Shown here in pieces: positions 8,707 to 20,199 of a stretch of 35,461 nucleotides of DNA. Source of the DNA: Cudoniella acicularis (lineage: Eukaryota > Ascomycota > Leotiomycetes > Helotiales > Helotiaceae); contig JAAMPI010000486.1 in assembly GCA_013054445.1 (NCBI GenBank), forward strand, positions 1 to 35,461, in the 5' to 3' direction. A program made the translations under genes and the position numbers. A model generated the notes under the pieces. It ran no database searches. It saw only the letters and a list, made by a program, of their open reading frames with translations, and had not been told where the DNA came from. Numbering within the stretch: position 1 is the stretch's first letter; the number at the start of each line of letters is the position of its first letter.

Positions 8707-10752
8707 TAAAAGGACTAAATCTAACAAAAGTAGCCAGAACAGGCAATCTTCAAGGCGCGCGTGCCCAACTCTCACCGAGTTCTCAGACTATAACAAGGAT
8801 AGTGGGTTGAAATTCCACGGTTGGAGGAAGGATTTACGGCTAGGTGAAAAAGGAAGGGGTCCCTACGATTTGGGATGTCTGATTTGGCAAAACCTTAGCT
8901 ATGATCCTGGGCCAACTTGTGCAGTGATCTGTGGAGCCGTGGGATTGGATGCCACCTATAGTCGCACAAGTCTACACCGAGTAGGAAGTTAAGTCGCTCT
9001 GGGGGTTTTAAGATGTATTCCTTGGGCAGGCACATTATACGGGAAGTTTTTAGAAGGGAATACTCCAGCAGATCCATCAAGGAATCTTACTTAGCTTAGT
9101 TCTCCGAGAACGCGATCTGAGTCCGCTAGCTATTGTGTGTTCATAGTATCGAAATGGAGATCCATAGCATGTTAAATTGAATTTTCCAAAAAAAATATAA
9201 TCAAAAAGAGACACTGAGTCTTGGAAAAAAAACATGTATTCAGCCCTCCGGAGGTCTGATACTATACCCAAAAGCGCTAACCCTTTTGGGGATCCCCTTG
9301 ACTTTGACCCTACCTTGCCAAATAACTCTAAAACTGTTCCGCTGCAAAAGCATGCGCAATTAGGTATGCACTTCCTATGCCGCTAATTCCCTTGGTTGAT
9401 TGGGTATAATGACCAAGGGTTTACCGCCACCAATGTAGGTACCTGGGTATCAACAAATATTATAGCAATTATTCCCAACAAGACTCTTTACGCGTTAATT
9501 TACTTGTATCTGAATTAGAATTGGGATATGAGGCTAAGGTTATGTATGCAGTGCTGGCAGTGCCCACCTATCACACACAGGCAAATGGCGATTGCTCAAC
9601 AAACGTAGTCAATCAGGGCCCAAAACGTGTTCCAGAGTCAGAACCAGTTATTTAAAGCGAAATATGCAAACCGTGCATGCGTCTCTAAGTATCCCTGTGG
9701 GCAAATGACGCAGAAAAAAAATGATGCCCAAGGAGACCTGCAAATGCTGGCAGATGGTATTTTCGCAGCCGTCTACTATCGTAAAAGGAAATCCTTCCCC
9801 TATTTCATTTGAAAGTTGACCGCGATTCGTACAGCTAAAACTTCTTCCGATATCCTAAGTAAGTCATTAAGATGAAAAATGACAAAAAGGAGACGTGAAA
9901 CGCTATCTACAAGGTACCCCGTATAAACAAAATACCACCCAAACACCAGAGCTAATGTGACCAAAATGGTCTCGGGATGGTGCAGCAAAATGAAGAGAAT
10001 GTATGAGTCTGCCGCGCGCCGTCCTTTTGACCAAACAAGCCAGAATGTCAACTTTTTTTTTTAAACCGTGGCTGGGGCCAAAGAAGAATCTATATACAGA
10101 TGGAAGCGAAACATTACGAGGTATGTAAAAGAGAAATATCGGGCGTAACAAGTGGTGCTATATTAACAAGCATTGGCGACGAAATAGGAATCGGCGCGGT
10201 AGGTGTCGAATGGAAGAATGGTATCCAATGGAAGAATCTGAGGAAAAGGGAGTCGTAGAGGCGACATGATATCGAATCGTCTGAAGCTGCGAGGCTTCCA
10301 ATGACATGGATGGGCGGGTAGTTTGTTGGCAGCCGTGAATCTCTCCAGATCAAGGAGATCGTCTTCACTAAGCTGGAAACTCTGGGTCTTTCGGATACTG
10401 GCGGCGAAGGGCGAGGTGAGTCTAGCATCGAGAATAAGAGAATCGTGTGCAGGGTAACATAAGATGGCGGTCAAAAGAGATCCTGGCCACATATGGTATC
10501 AGGTGAATCGAATGGTAAGGGCATTGGGATCGTCCAGAATGTGTTTGCTGCGGCGCTGCAAGGATCGAGGTGGTTCGCCGTTGAAGAGTGTACAGTACAC
10601 CGGGCCCTTGCAGTGTAGCATGATACATATAATCCAGCTACCTGGTACGCCGGCACACTAGGATACATTTTAGTGGGAACTAGAACCTGACCTCGGTACT
10701 CAAATTCAACGACGACGACGACGACCATTACAGCGAACAACGGCTGCTCTCA
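8707..10752. other. 2 kb gene-less region
   Basis: No ORF with a recognisable domain, good start context or plausible splicing was found. Short homopolymer runs occur near 9187 and 10050, and the right edge has an (ACG)n run at 10709-10726. A stretch near 8935-9000 faintly resembles 5S rRNA but does not hold up (see the rejected list). Confidence 0.4.
10709..10726 (+). repeat. (ACG)n microsatellite
   Basis: About six ACG units in a row, just downstream of the stop of the zinc-finger/retropepsin gene on the other strand. Low-complexity sequence outside any predicted exon. Confidence 0.7.
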
Positions 10753-13700
10753 TTACTTCGATGTTGTGGCCCTCGATTCGGAAGGAGCGCTGGTACGTGA
10801 AGCGCTGGTACGTGAAGCGCTGGTAGGTTGCTGCCCACTGGTTGTGTAAGTTGCGGAGGTGGCTAAAGTCACAGTCGAAGCCTCCAACCGCTCTGCCTCC
10901 TCTCTGACCTTCTCCATCTCCTTAACCAATAGAGCCTGCTGTCGTTTTGTACCTGATAGTCCCGTTAGCTGACATAATGCGCAATAAATAGATAAATGAT
11001 CATACTTTTGCTGGCTGGTCTTTCGGCCAACACCAAGGCACCTGCGCTGCGCTTGAGTGAGGACAGTCCGAGACCATGCTTGTGCATAAAATCACGACCG
11101 ACAAGCAGTGTCCACGGTCCGATTCCCGTAACAACATAAAATGAGACTTTGGTGAATTCTCGGATTTCATGTTCGTCGCCCTTCAGCTCTAGCTCAATAT
11201 AATGCCTGGGGATGAACTCATATTTCCCGGCAAATTCGAAAACCTTCAGGTCGTCAGGGAGAACAGGGCGTAATGGGATCTTATAAGTGTCGACAAATTT
11301 CTGTGTAACCATGTTATCTGTTGACCCAGTGTCATAGAAAAGTTTGTTCGAAATTTGACCTCCAGCAGGATTTTTGATCACAGCAGCCCCGATCCAGGGC
11401 TCTAAACTTTGGTCAACAAGAGGTGTAGGCGTGTAGTGTGACGCTGCTACCGCGACCTTGGCCCTGCCAGCTGCGAACGGAGCAAGCTCGGACTTTTTTG
11501 ATATTTCATGCGCCTCGGGGTGTTCCTCGCTGTTAGGTCCGATATCCGCAACAGGCGAGGACGGCGGAGTCTCCTGGTGGCCTTCGGTACTGGCCGATGG
11601 ATATTCCTTTGATTTTCCCTTTCCCTTCGCTCGTTCTTCTGTCACCAAAAGTTCTCCCGCCGGCCCAGTGCCTGCAGTATTACCAAGTCTGGCTGTTAAC
11701 AGTGACCTGAGGCTGGGACTCGCAGGTTCCCGTTTTGATTTTGATTGCAACTTCGTTTGGTCTCCCTCCCCCTCTCCTTCGTCGACCTTGTCTCTTCGAT
11801 CGGTGTCAAGTGCATTGCCATCTAGGATAACTCCAGGCGAATTGCCAGGCTCATTCGAAGTCAGTGGCATTAATTCAAGTGGTACCTGGCCGTCGACAGC
11901 GCTGACCTCACCCTTTGCCAATGTCGTCGCACGAGGGTTTACTGGATAGTCAATAGACGGTGGCAAGTTGCCCCTCTGCCTTGTCCCAGGCGGCGGTAAT
12001 CTTGCCCGGCGGCGCCAAAACCAGTCTTCAACTTCTTCCATGCTCATATCAGCCAAGCTCATAAATGACTTCTTTTGCTCCAGAGAAGGATCATATTGTG
12101 GATATATTTCACACCATCGTTCGAGTAGGCTATTCTGACTATGCGCTTTGTCTGTCTCATGGGACCACTCGTCGATGATTTTCTGTGATGAATCGCTCGT
12201 CATTAGTTGCGATGTTGGCGATAATATGGCAGGCCCCCCTGAATTGTAGGAAACATATGATGAATCTTCGTGGTCTTCTGGTGGTGTATACTCTGCTGGT
12301 CTGGATGGTGGAAAAGGCGACAGATATGCTTCGCTCGCTTCCAATACCACCTCATCATAAAATATCGGGATCGGACCTTTGAGACTTTCCCATAATCTTT
12401 CTAAAGTCGTACTTACAAGTTTGCCTTGTTTTAAATCTTCACTAAATAATAAGTATCCTTCGTTTGCTTCGATGAGGTAGCTAGATAATCGCCGGCTGTG
12501 AAGTCTTATTTTCACATTAGTAATAGGATATACATTCTCGATATACGTTTTCCAGCCTCGTGTAGCAGCTTGAGTCTTTTCATCAGGACTTATTAAATCC
12601 CAGCCAACATCCAGATATCGGGTAAAGTCATCGATGCTTGGCTTGGATTTAGATGGTTCTGTTGAGACTACGTTGATGTGGTTTGAAATCTCGCTCCTAT
12701 GTGAAATTGAACTTTGGGAATTAGATCTTGCTCGTCTTGTGAACTCAGATCCTGTTTCTTCGTCATCTTGCACTCTCCGTGGTAATGCCTCTAGTGCTAT
12801 ACTCTCAAGCTTACGGCACACATGAGAAATAAATGATTTTCTTGTCCCTCCCCTCGGCACTTTCAAGCAAAGTGGGCACGGCATAACATTGAAGGGCATT
12901 GGCCCTGGTCGTTGAGTTCTTTCCAAGTTTGTCATAATCTGCTCAAGGGAGCTAAAATTATGTGTCTTCTCAAGGTGCTTCTTCATTTCGGCCCGGGACA
13001 CCGCGACCTGAGGACATTGTTGACATCTCCAGTGATGCTTCATTATATGTTCGTTGAATTCGTGCTCAAACCACGCTTTGGGAGTGCGAAAGGTAGTATC
13101 GTTAGCTATACACTCCCGATAAGTACACACGTAGGGCTCAAGGTCGGAGATAACGTGAAGCCTGAGTGAAAAATAAGCATAGGATAAATAGCATATGGTA
13201 TGAAAAACGTACTCCCAATCTGCACGATTTTTGATGTCTTTCTGTAGCTTCCAGCATATCTCACAGGTAAATGGTAAACCTTGTTTCACTTCAACCGGCG
13301 TGGGTGGTATCCGGGCCTCTCTGTTGTCTTCTTTCCCCGCGGTAGTACTTGCACTTGTCGAGGTATAAAACGAGTAGAATGAGCTAGAAGACTTGCCGGT
13401 TCGGGACATGTTAGAACTGACTTCTCTTGACTTTGTACCCGAATAAAAGTCCGAGTCAATCCTGGACGGTGGCACGATACCCATATTATCTTTTGCCTCG
13501 GTTATCTCGGGAGAGTTACGAGTCATCCTCAAAAGACGGTCGTATCGTTTCATATTTGCATCACCTAGAAATTCCTTGAGAGGTCGGTTGTCATCGCCAT
13601 ACTTTTCCAGAATTCTCATAGTAAATGGATTCGGATCTCTTATATCTGTTTGAGTTGTGATGGCCAGGGAATGTGCTATAGAAGGAAGGAGGTCTAATAA

Positions 13701-14398
13701 TGCTGTCGTGTAAATTCCTAACTCCGAGAGAATATTCTCAAATTCCCGCTCAGGTTTATCCTCGTGATTTGTCGATGAGCTAGAGGGTGATGAGATTCCC
13801 TTGTCCTTAGATTGGGTTTGACTTTCACAGTTCCTAGGCAGTATACGGGCGGAAGATGGCAAATGATGCTCGGAATCTAGCGGCGTAACAAAAACGTCGT
13901 GGGACACTTCGGGAACCATGGATACTAAAATAAGTTTGGAATGAGACTTAAGCTTCTGAGTATCCTGTATTAATTTAAGTTGCTCTGGTGTCGAATCGTA
14001 GAGACCCAGGAAGGGAAATATTCCTATTCCATTTTTGTAAGTAAATTGGTATAACAGAGAAGCTCATACTAACTGTGAGTAAGAAGAGTTGCGATACGAA
14101 GGAGCGTAAAGGTAGTTGTTACTTTCAACTCCAGGAATTGAGTTAAGAGGCCCTCGATTTCGCGTCCATTGTACCCATCTCCCCACAATTTCAGCTTAAT
14201 TGATTCATCTTTCAAATTGCTGACAATTTCTTGCGGTAAGCCAGAGTCAGCGAGGTTCGATTGCTGCTTTGAGAGCACAGAAACGCAGTATGTGTACAGG
14301 GACCAGATGGGAAACGGTGTAAATGTGATATTGGCTGCTTCGCCGACCAAGAGCTCTTTTTCTACGGTCGATAACCATGTTGACAAGTATGGATCCAT
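10753..14398 (-). CDS. Cys/His zinc-finger protein with C-terminal retropepsin-like domain
   Basis: Four-exon minus-strand gene: 14398-14074, 13924-13213, 13161-11006, 10952-10753, total 1130 residues with all phases matching. The 13162-13212 intron is 51 nt and open in frame; removing it restores ADWELHVISDLEPYVC, the usual form of this fungal finger region. The N-terminus has KLKLWGDGYNGREIEG, like other large fungal regulatory proteins. Residues ~325-470 hold Cys/His clusters (CEICW, YVCTYREC, WRCQQC, MPCPLC). A long Ser/Pro linker follows. Residues ~930-1055 resemble a retropepsin: FYDTGSTDNMV (DTGS, Asp ~956) and LLVGRDFMHKHGL. The last exon encodes a coiled-coil-like EMEKVREEAERLE and TSASR repeats. 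Function is unknown; proteolytic activity is inferred only from DTGS. It is divergent from the patatin gene. Confidence 0.75.
10787..10826 (-). repeat. 15-bp in-frame tandem repeat (TSASR) in a coding exon
   Basis: Unit GCGCTGGTACGTGAA on the plus strand occurs 2.7 times, at 10787-10801, 10802-10816 and 10817-10826. On the coding (minus) strand it yields repeated Thr-Ser-Ala-Ser-Arg in the C-terminal tail of the zinc-finger/retropepsin protein. The full copies are identical, so the expansion is recent or conserved, and copy number could vary without a frameshift. Confidence 0.8.
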
Positions 14399-14890
14399 CG
14401 TCTAGGCCCTAGAATTTCTGAGGATTTATTCGAAGCTCACCGGATAGGCTAACTTGAATGCTCTGTTGAACATCACTTGCGACTAGAGTTGGTGGCACTA
14501 GGTTGAAGATTTGTGAGTGTCGATGTAGTCTCAGCCTAAGGTCACTTAGACGCCTGTCAGGTGTGGCTGAGTTCCTCTTTCTGCTGATCGTGGCGTTTCA
14601 GCTGGCTGCAGGACTGGTCGCTAGCCCTTTTTATAATTTTGCCGCAACTCTTTTTGCCGCTCTTAATCATCTGTATCAATATTTGTTGTGATCGTGAGCA
14701 ACTGCCCAAAGGCCGCTCTGAAACTCAAGTCGATGGCATCGCTCGCTACGAAGGCCTTCTATAACTGAGCGAAGCGAATATTTCGGCGTAAAGTAGCCTC
14801 ACCCTGCAGAGAGAATTGAAGACAGCCTGAGAAAGGTGCCAGCCTGATACCTTATCCTCAATATTCCTTCAATCTTCAATCTTCTGAGAA
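14399..14890. promoter_or_regulatory. shared intergenic region between divergent genes
   Basis: About 490 bases separate the start of the zinc-finger/retropepsin gene (minus) from the patatin start (plus), so promoters for both must lie here. A TTATAATTTT stretch occurs at 14631-14640. No defined binding site was recognised. Confidence 0.4.
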
Positions 14891-16275
14891 ATGGACAACA
14901 CAATGCCGCCAACGACCACTGACCAAATTGCTCCTATACACAAACCCCTTAGGATCTTATCGCTAGATGGCGGTGGTGTACGAGGCATTGGATCGTTATA
15001 CATTTTGCGGGAACTTATGAGCCAAGTACGACGTACGCAAAAAGAAGGCAACAAATCCCTACTTCGACCATGTGACTACTTCGACCTCATCTGTGGCACA
15101 AGCACAGGCGGATTGATTGCAATTATGTTAGGTAGACTGCGCTACGTAAGAACTCTTCTATCCTTCACTCATGAGCAATAAAAGAGCAATCGAGAACGCT
15201 TTACGGGCAGTTCAAGATTGTGTAATTCTCGAAATAAAGTGTTACATCAGAACTAATTTTTTCGCAGACAGTAGACCAGACTATCGTAATATATAAAGCC
15301 CTAGCGGAAAAGGTTTTCACATCGTCATCCTCAAATATCGATGCGCAGTTCGATCATATCCTACTGGAGAAAATAATCAAGGATGCTATCGTCCAAGCAC
15401 CTGTAGCTTCAACTGAAAAGCTGTCGAGTGACGAAATGATGGAGGACTGCACGGTGGACGAAGAGGCGGGTGGGTGCAGAACCTTTGTTGTTGCGATACG
15501 TACGCGCGGCGGAAATCAAGCAGCGCGATTGCGCACATATGGAAATGATGAGGCCGGACCTTTCGAAGGCAGAATATGGGAAGCAGCGCGCGCAACCTCG
15601 GCTGCCCCTACCTTTTTCTCCCCCATCCAAGTCGAGGGTGTAAAGTGGGGCGACGCCGGAACTGGATGGAACAATCCTACTCGAGAGGCCATGTATGAAG
15701 CGCGCATGACTTGGCCAAACCGTCCCATTGGATGTTTGATCAGTCTGGGTACCGGCGAAGGCCTTCCGACCCAGCTTGTTGAGGCAGAAAATTTGCCTGG
15801 AGACGGACTTCTGCGAAACGTATTCAACAACGTTGCTGCCAGACAGAGTTTTCTTTTAGAGGTAGCCAAGTATTGCAAGGACTGCCTGACGAGCTGCAAG
15901 ACCGTTCACGAGGATGTTCTCGAGAATCAAGACGCTGAGGGGCTTGGTGGACGGTACTTCAGGTTTAATACTCCTGGTATGGGTGGTATTGGCCTGGAAG
16001 AATGGAAAAGGATTTCGGACATGATTGCGCTCACTCAGACATACATGGAATCTCGATCTGTTCGATATCCAAAACTGCAGGCTGCAGGACTTCTCGTGCA
16101 TATTAGTCGTTCTCGACTACATGAAATAGCCATGGTGGAGGCGGAAAGCTCAGGGTCTACAGATCAGAGGAGAGTCGGTAGATCCATCGAGAGTGGCGCC
16201 GGCTCCTCGATTCACACCCTGTCAGAGAACCCGTTATCAGGTACCGTAGATAATTCAAGCTCCCATGCATCGTAA
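14891..16275 (+). CDS. patatin-like phospholipase
   Basis: Exon 1 is 14891-15145, intron 15146-15267 (122 nt, branch-like ACTAAT), exon 2 from 15268. As a separate gene it ends at the TAA 16273-16275 and is 420 residues long. The oxyanion motif DGGGVRG is at residues 26-32, the nucleophile in GTSTGG (Ser 71), and the catalytic Asp in WGDAG (about residue 214), preceded by ARATSAAPTFF as is usual in fungal patatins. The dyad is complete, so lipid acyl hydrolase activity on phospholipids or related lipids is expected. Fungal patatins occur alone or as N-terminal effectors of NLR-type proteins. No NACHT or NB-ARC follows here; a HeLo-like/DUF7580 reading frame follows at once and may belong to the same gene. 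Confidence 0.88.
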
Positions 16276-16335
16276 CGTAGCTGAGCAGTATAGATCTCCC
16301 TGTTATTTCTCCAACATACCCCGTTGCTGCCTTAG

Positions 16336-18224
16336 TACATGTTGCCAGTGACTTTGGTCGCGTGTCTGCTTCCTTCAAAGCCCTCATTCGTCATGGCTCA
16401 GAGTTTGATAATCTTTGGATTTTTATGGACAGCATTAAAGTAGGGTTTCGATTAGAATGCGCCAATTTGCTAGCCCTCGTTGAGAGCTCCGCAAGACTCT
16501 CTGATTTTGACTCTCTTGATTTAATGGGAAACCCGGATGAGAAAATCCCTCTCCGCCAACGCACCACCACTACTGTTCAGAACAGCATCATAAACATTCT
16601 TGGGTTGGTAGAGGAAAATTTGAATTCATTGCGAGCGAGCGAACAACGTCTTTCAGACCTCCTGCAAAAACGGCAGGTACGTCTAGGACGAAACGACGCC
16701 ACGTAATGTATGTTTTCAACTAATTATTGATAGGCGATGCCAAATGATATCAAATCTTGCCTCCAAAAATGCATTGCCTCGGCGAAAGATACTGTTTCGC
16801 AATTGAAGAAACACAAATCTTGCCTCACGAATGTCATCAACAAAGTCCGGGCAGATCTTCAGCATCTGGATGACTCCTTCTCAAGCAAGGAGGAGGGCTC
16901 ACTTTTGGCTCCAGAGGTCCCGTCACATATAATAGACCAGAGGTTAAGAGATTTGAAAATTGTGCAACGGACCTCCACGAAGCTATATGAGGCGCTTGGC
17001 AAGATATGCATCGAGCATCGGCAACACTCCGCGCACTTTCGCTTGCATCAACATTTTAACCGGAAGGACAGTCGAGGCAACTCCTACATTCCGTTTGAAC
17101 TCCGGTTTTGTTCATATAACATGGATTCGTCAGATGTTTATCTGCTTGGTGCTGCTTGGATTGCCATTGAGTCATTCTTTCCTCGACATCTTGGACAAAA
17201 TCAAAGTATATCGGAGCAATGTTTGCACGCCTCAAACATGAGACCCCAAAACTGTCTTAAACCATCCTTAGAGCGACCGATTATGCTACCTGAATGTCCT
17301 TGCCAAAACAAGCAAGTTAAGATATCCCATATGCGGTCTACTTTCAGCGACAGTGGATACGAAACATCTGTCACCTCTTTGTCTGTGAAAAAGTCAGAAA
17401 CGAAGAATTCAAAACCTGATTTTTGCTTACGAAGGGACTTCTGCACTAGATTTCAGGCGTATGGTCAAGATACATGCGAAAACCCCGGCCGGTTTATTGG
17501 CTACTTAGAAAAGACAGATGAATTCAATCATCGGGTATCTTTCAGCCCGCGCTCTGTGGAATTGGGAGATGAAGAACCTGTCTCACTTGCCGATATGTTT
17601 GCAGTTATGGACATCAAGCGCCCAGAGAGTACTACTCCTTACATTCCCTACGAACGAGTGGAGCTCGCTAAGCAACTTGCCTCAGCCATGCTTCAATTCC
17701 AGGGAACGCCATTGCTCAATTCGGTGTGGGGTAGCAAGGATGTGATGTTTTTCAAACATTATCGCAATTCAATTAATGCACGGCAAGCCTTCAAAAGTCC
17801 ATACTTGCTCGTAGAGATACAGAACGATCAACAGAAACAGCGTACTAGCTCCTCCTCACCACTTTGCGAAACAGTTGTGTACAATCGATGTTTGTTCAGC
17901 CTTGCAATAACACTTATAGAGGTCGCCTATCAATCTCCAATTTTACAATTGAGGGTTGAGTCAGAACTTGTAGACTGGGAGGATTGCGAAGAAACGAACG
18001 ATCATGCGCTACTAGCTTTGGCTATGAGACTGCAAGGCTCTCTAAGCGCGGAATTGGGGGGGAAATATCAGCGCATAGTTGGGAAATGTCTTCAAGCTTG
18101 CCGGGACCGGAAGTTTCAAGACTTTGAAGAGCGTTCGTTCAGAGCTGAGATATTCACTGGAATAATCATCCAGTTAGAGGATCTCCAGCAAGTGATGACG
18201 GACGAAGCAATTGATGGCGGATGA
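16336..18224 (+). CDS. HeLo-like / DUF7580 protein (start unresolved)
   Basis: Two exons, 16336-16676 and 16734-18224, joined across intron 16677-16733 (GTACGT, CTAAT branch, AG), about 610 residues. The first ~110 residues (VASDFGRVSASFKAL, FDNLWIFMD, many Leu/Ile heptads) look like a HeLo-type helical domain, as in fungal prion-inhibition and cell-death proteins. The rest has the DUF7580 layout: FELRFCS, a Ser-rich linker with FSDSGYETSVTS, LADMFAVMD, LAKQLASAMLQFQGTPLL, CLFSLAITLIEVAY and a final KCLQACRD/IFTGIIIQLEDL block. The frame is open back to 16281 with no in-frame ATG, so the start must come from splicing. Options are fusion to the patatin (intron 16241-16335, or 35 nt at 16246-16280) or a mini-exon at ATG 16265 with intron 16272-16335. 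Confidence 0.65.
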
Positions 18225-19276
18225 GAGAAACACGAATTGGAGGATGAACTATAGTTATCATAACGCAACCCGACAAGCTCCGGGGGAACACCAAGGGAGA
18301 GAAGACAGAACACAAATAATGCACACGACTGCAGTGTGCAGACGCCGAGTGAGTCTATCCCTAGTAAACGAAAAATAAGACTCTTAACAATCGTATAGCA
18401 CAGTGTCTTCGAGGCATGTTTCTTCAGAAGTTACTCAACGTCCGAGATATTCCTTGGCTTCCAGCTACCTAGTCACAGACTCGACACTGTCGACACTCTA
18501 ATGGCGGTATTGTGTCTAACCTCGACACATTTCAACTCACCTCATCAGTAATCCAAATGTGTCATTTCCAGGGAAGTGTACATACCTATCAGAATGATAG
18601 GATGGATTCTAAAAACACGTAAGCTACTAGATTTAGCAAACGAGGTATGTGGGAGATTGGAGTTTTCATGTGGTGTGGCAGAAAAGGATTTCCTAAGTAT
18701 AGTATTTGCAGGTTTGCATCTGGTCTTCGGTGTACTGGTTTCTGCCTTGAGCTTCTTGTTTGTCTGCCTTGCTTTGTTTCTTGATTGTAGTTTGTTAGAT
18801 TCTAGGGAAATCTTGCTTGGAGCTAAGAAGCTGGGCGTGAGTGGCTGTATAGAGCTAGCTTGTTGGCCGACCCGACTGATTTAATGAAGCTCATGTCGTT
18901 GAGGCAAATATCATTATACAAGAAAATTGTATATAGTAATTGTAAAACTATCTAAATTTAAGATACTAGCTTAAAACTAGTTTTCGTTTCTACTTTCTCG
19001 AGTTTCAGAAACAACGAGAGTCTCGTGTCAACGGGTGTCAGCTGGTACGGGGCGTTCGAGTTTCGAGGAAGATTTTGAAGTCAACATGAGCACGTGAGCC
19101 TCGTGAGTTTACGATATCATTGTCTATGGGAACAAACATTGACTCATTGTTGAGTTAGAACTCCGAAATGTATGCAAAAGACTACATGAACACCATTTCC
19201 TTCCCTTCTCGTAAATACAATATACGGCTTTTACATTCATATCCGCGACTCCATTTTTAATTAAACTCTCCGGGTA
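18225..19276. other. intergenic region, no supported gene
   Basis: About 1 kb between the convergent DUF7580 and eIF4E-like genes. An open frame at 18576-18884 contains a hydrophobic run but shows no domain, and I do not call it. The stretch 18900-19010 is very AT-rich. A few short inverted motifs around CTCGAG and CTCGTG occur near 18995-19105 but form no clear long hairpin. Confidence 0.4.
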
Positions 19277-20199
19277 TCATGCTTTGGGAGCTTCAATTGT
19301 AGGTACTGACTTCGTGGTCGTGGTCGAGGCTGGGGCCTTGAAGCCAGCATGATCTGAGTGCTTCTTGTAGAAGTAATTATCTGGCTTGGGTTTCAGTTCG
19401 GTTGGAAGTTCTTCCAGTACTGTTGCTAGTAAAGCGTCGATCGATTTTTGCATCGAGGCGTCGCGGTGCCAGACGGAGATGAGGTGGGAATTGAATCGGA
19501 CGGAAAGTCCAACCCCGCAAAGCTGATCTCCTGTAATAAATGTCAGTCCCGCTCAACAGTAATTTTCCTCCAAATTCAATTCCTCTCTTTCATCTTCAAC
19601 TCTCATTTATATTCAATCTCTGCAAAGGAATTTCTTACCAGTGTCGAGACAGCCTTGCAGCTTTTCCCCAATAGCCATCAGCTGGACTCTAGTCCAGAAA
19701 TCTGGCCCATTCACTTTGGGCACTCGAAATGTCCAACTTCCTCCATTTATATTCCGTCGATCTTCCCATACTGGCTGGAAACCTTGTTTGAAGAGGTAAA
19801 TTGATTCTCTCATTTTTATCTGGTCGACTGGCGTATTATTGTTGTACCGCCAGAAGTCTTGCACGGACTCGATCTGCGAGCCAAGCTGCTCAAGAGTAGC
19901 TTGGTAGGTTCCATCTGCGGACTTTTGCTGTTCTTTCTGCTGCTGTCTTTTCCATATATTAGTTTCTCCCAAGACCAAGGGCGGCTTGACTTTCAAGGTG
20001 CGAGCGCAGCTTGACAACCCCCGCAATTTCCAACTCACCTGTCAAAATACACATTCCAGTAATGCTGAGTTGGCAACGGTCGCATTGCCTTCAGCATGTT
20101 TTTCTTTGCATCATCCCGCTGCTCGGCGGGAGAGCCGGTATCGCTGGGGCCAGATGCGGAGGACAAGCCTCTGGTGATGAGGGAGGGTCTCAATGCCAT
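19277..20199 (-). CDS. eIF4E-family cap-binding protein, class II-like
   Basis: Three minus-strand exons, 20199-20039, 19946-19639 and 19530-19277, give 240 residues. Introns are 19947-20038 (GTGAGT, CTAAT branch) and 19531-19638. The eIF4E fold markers are in order: LPTQHYWNVYFDR, QIESVQDFWRYNNN, FKQGFQPVWEDRRNINGGSW and NSHLISVWHRD. The position matching the second cap-stacking Trp of eIF4E-1 (TWQANL) is Tyr here (TYQATL), as in class II proteins such as 4EHP. It should bind mRNA cap in the cytoplasm; repressor versus initiation role cannot be told. The start at 20199 follows an in-frame stop, but CATCACCAG just downstream looks like a splice acceptor, so an upstream first exon is possible. 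It is divergent from the next gene. Confidence 0.85.

Noticed and set aside
8935..9050. Weak resemblance to 5S rRNA (GGATGC..., GAAGTTAAG..., GGGGG)
   Set aside because: The order is suggestive of plant-type 5S, but fungal 5S of this group differs, helices do not pair by eye, and no terminator T-run follows at the right distance.
11458..11949. 163-codon plus-strand frame
   Set aside because: It is antisense to the Ser/Pro-rich linker of the zinc-finger/retropepsin gene; its length reflects that composition.
18576..18884. 102-codon frame with a hydrophobic segment
   Set aside because: No start context, splice signals or family similarity; composition fits AT-rich intergenic DNA.
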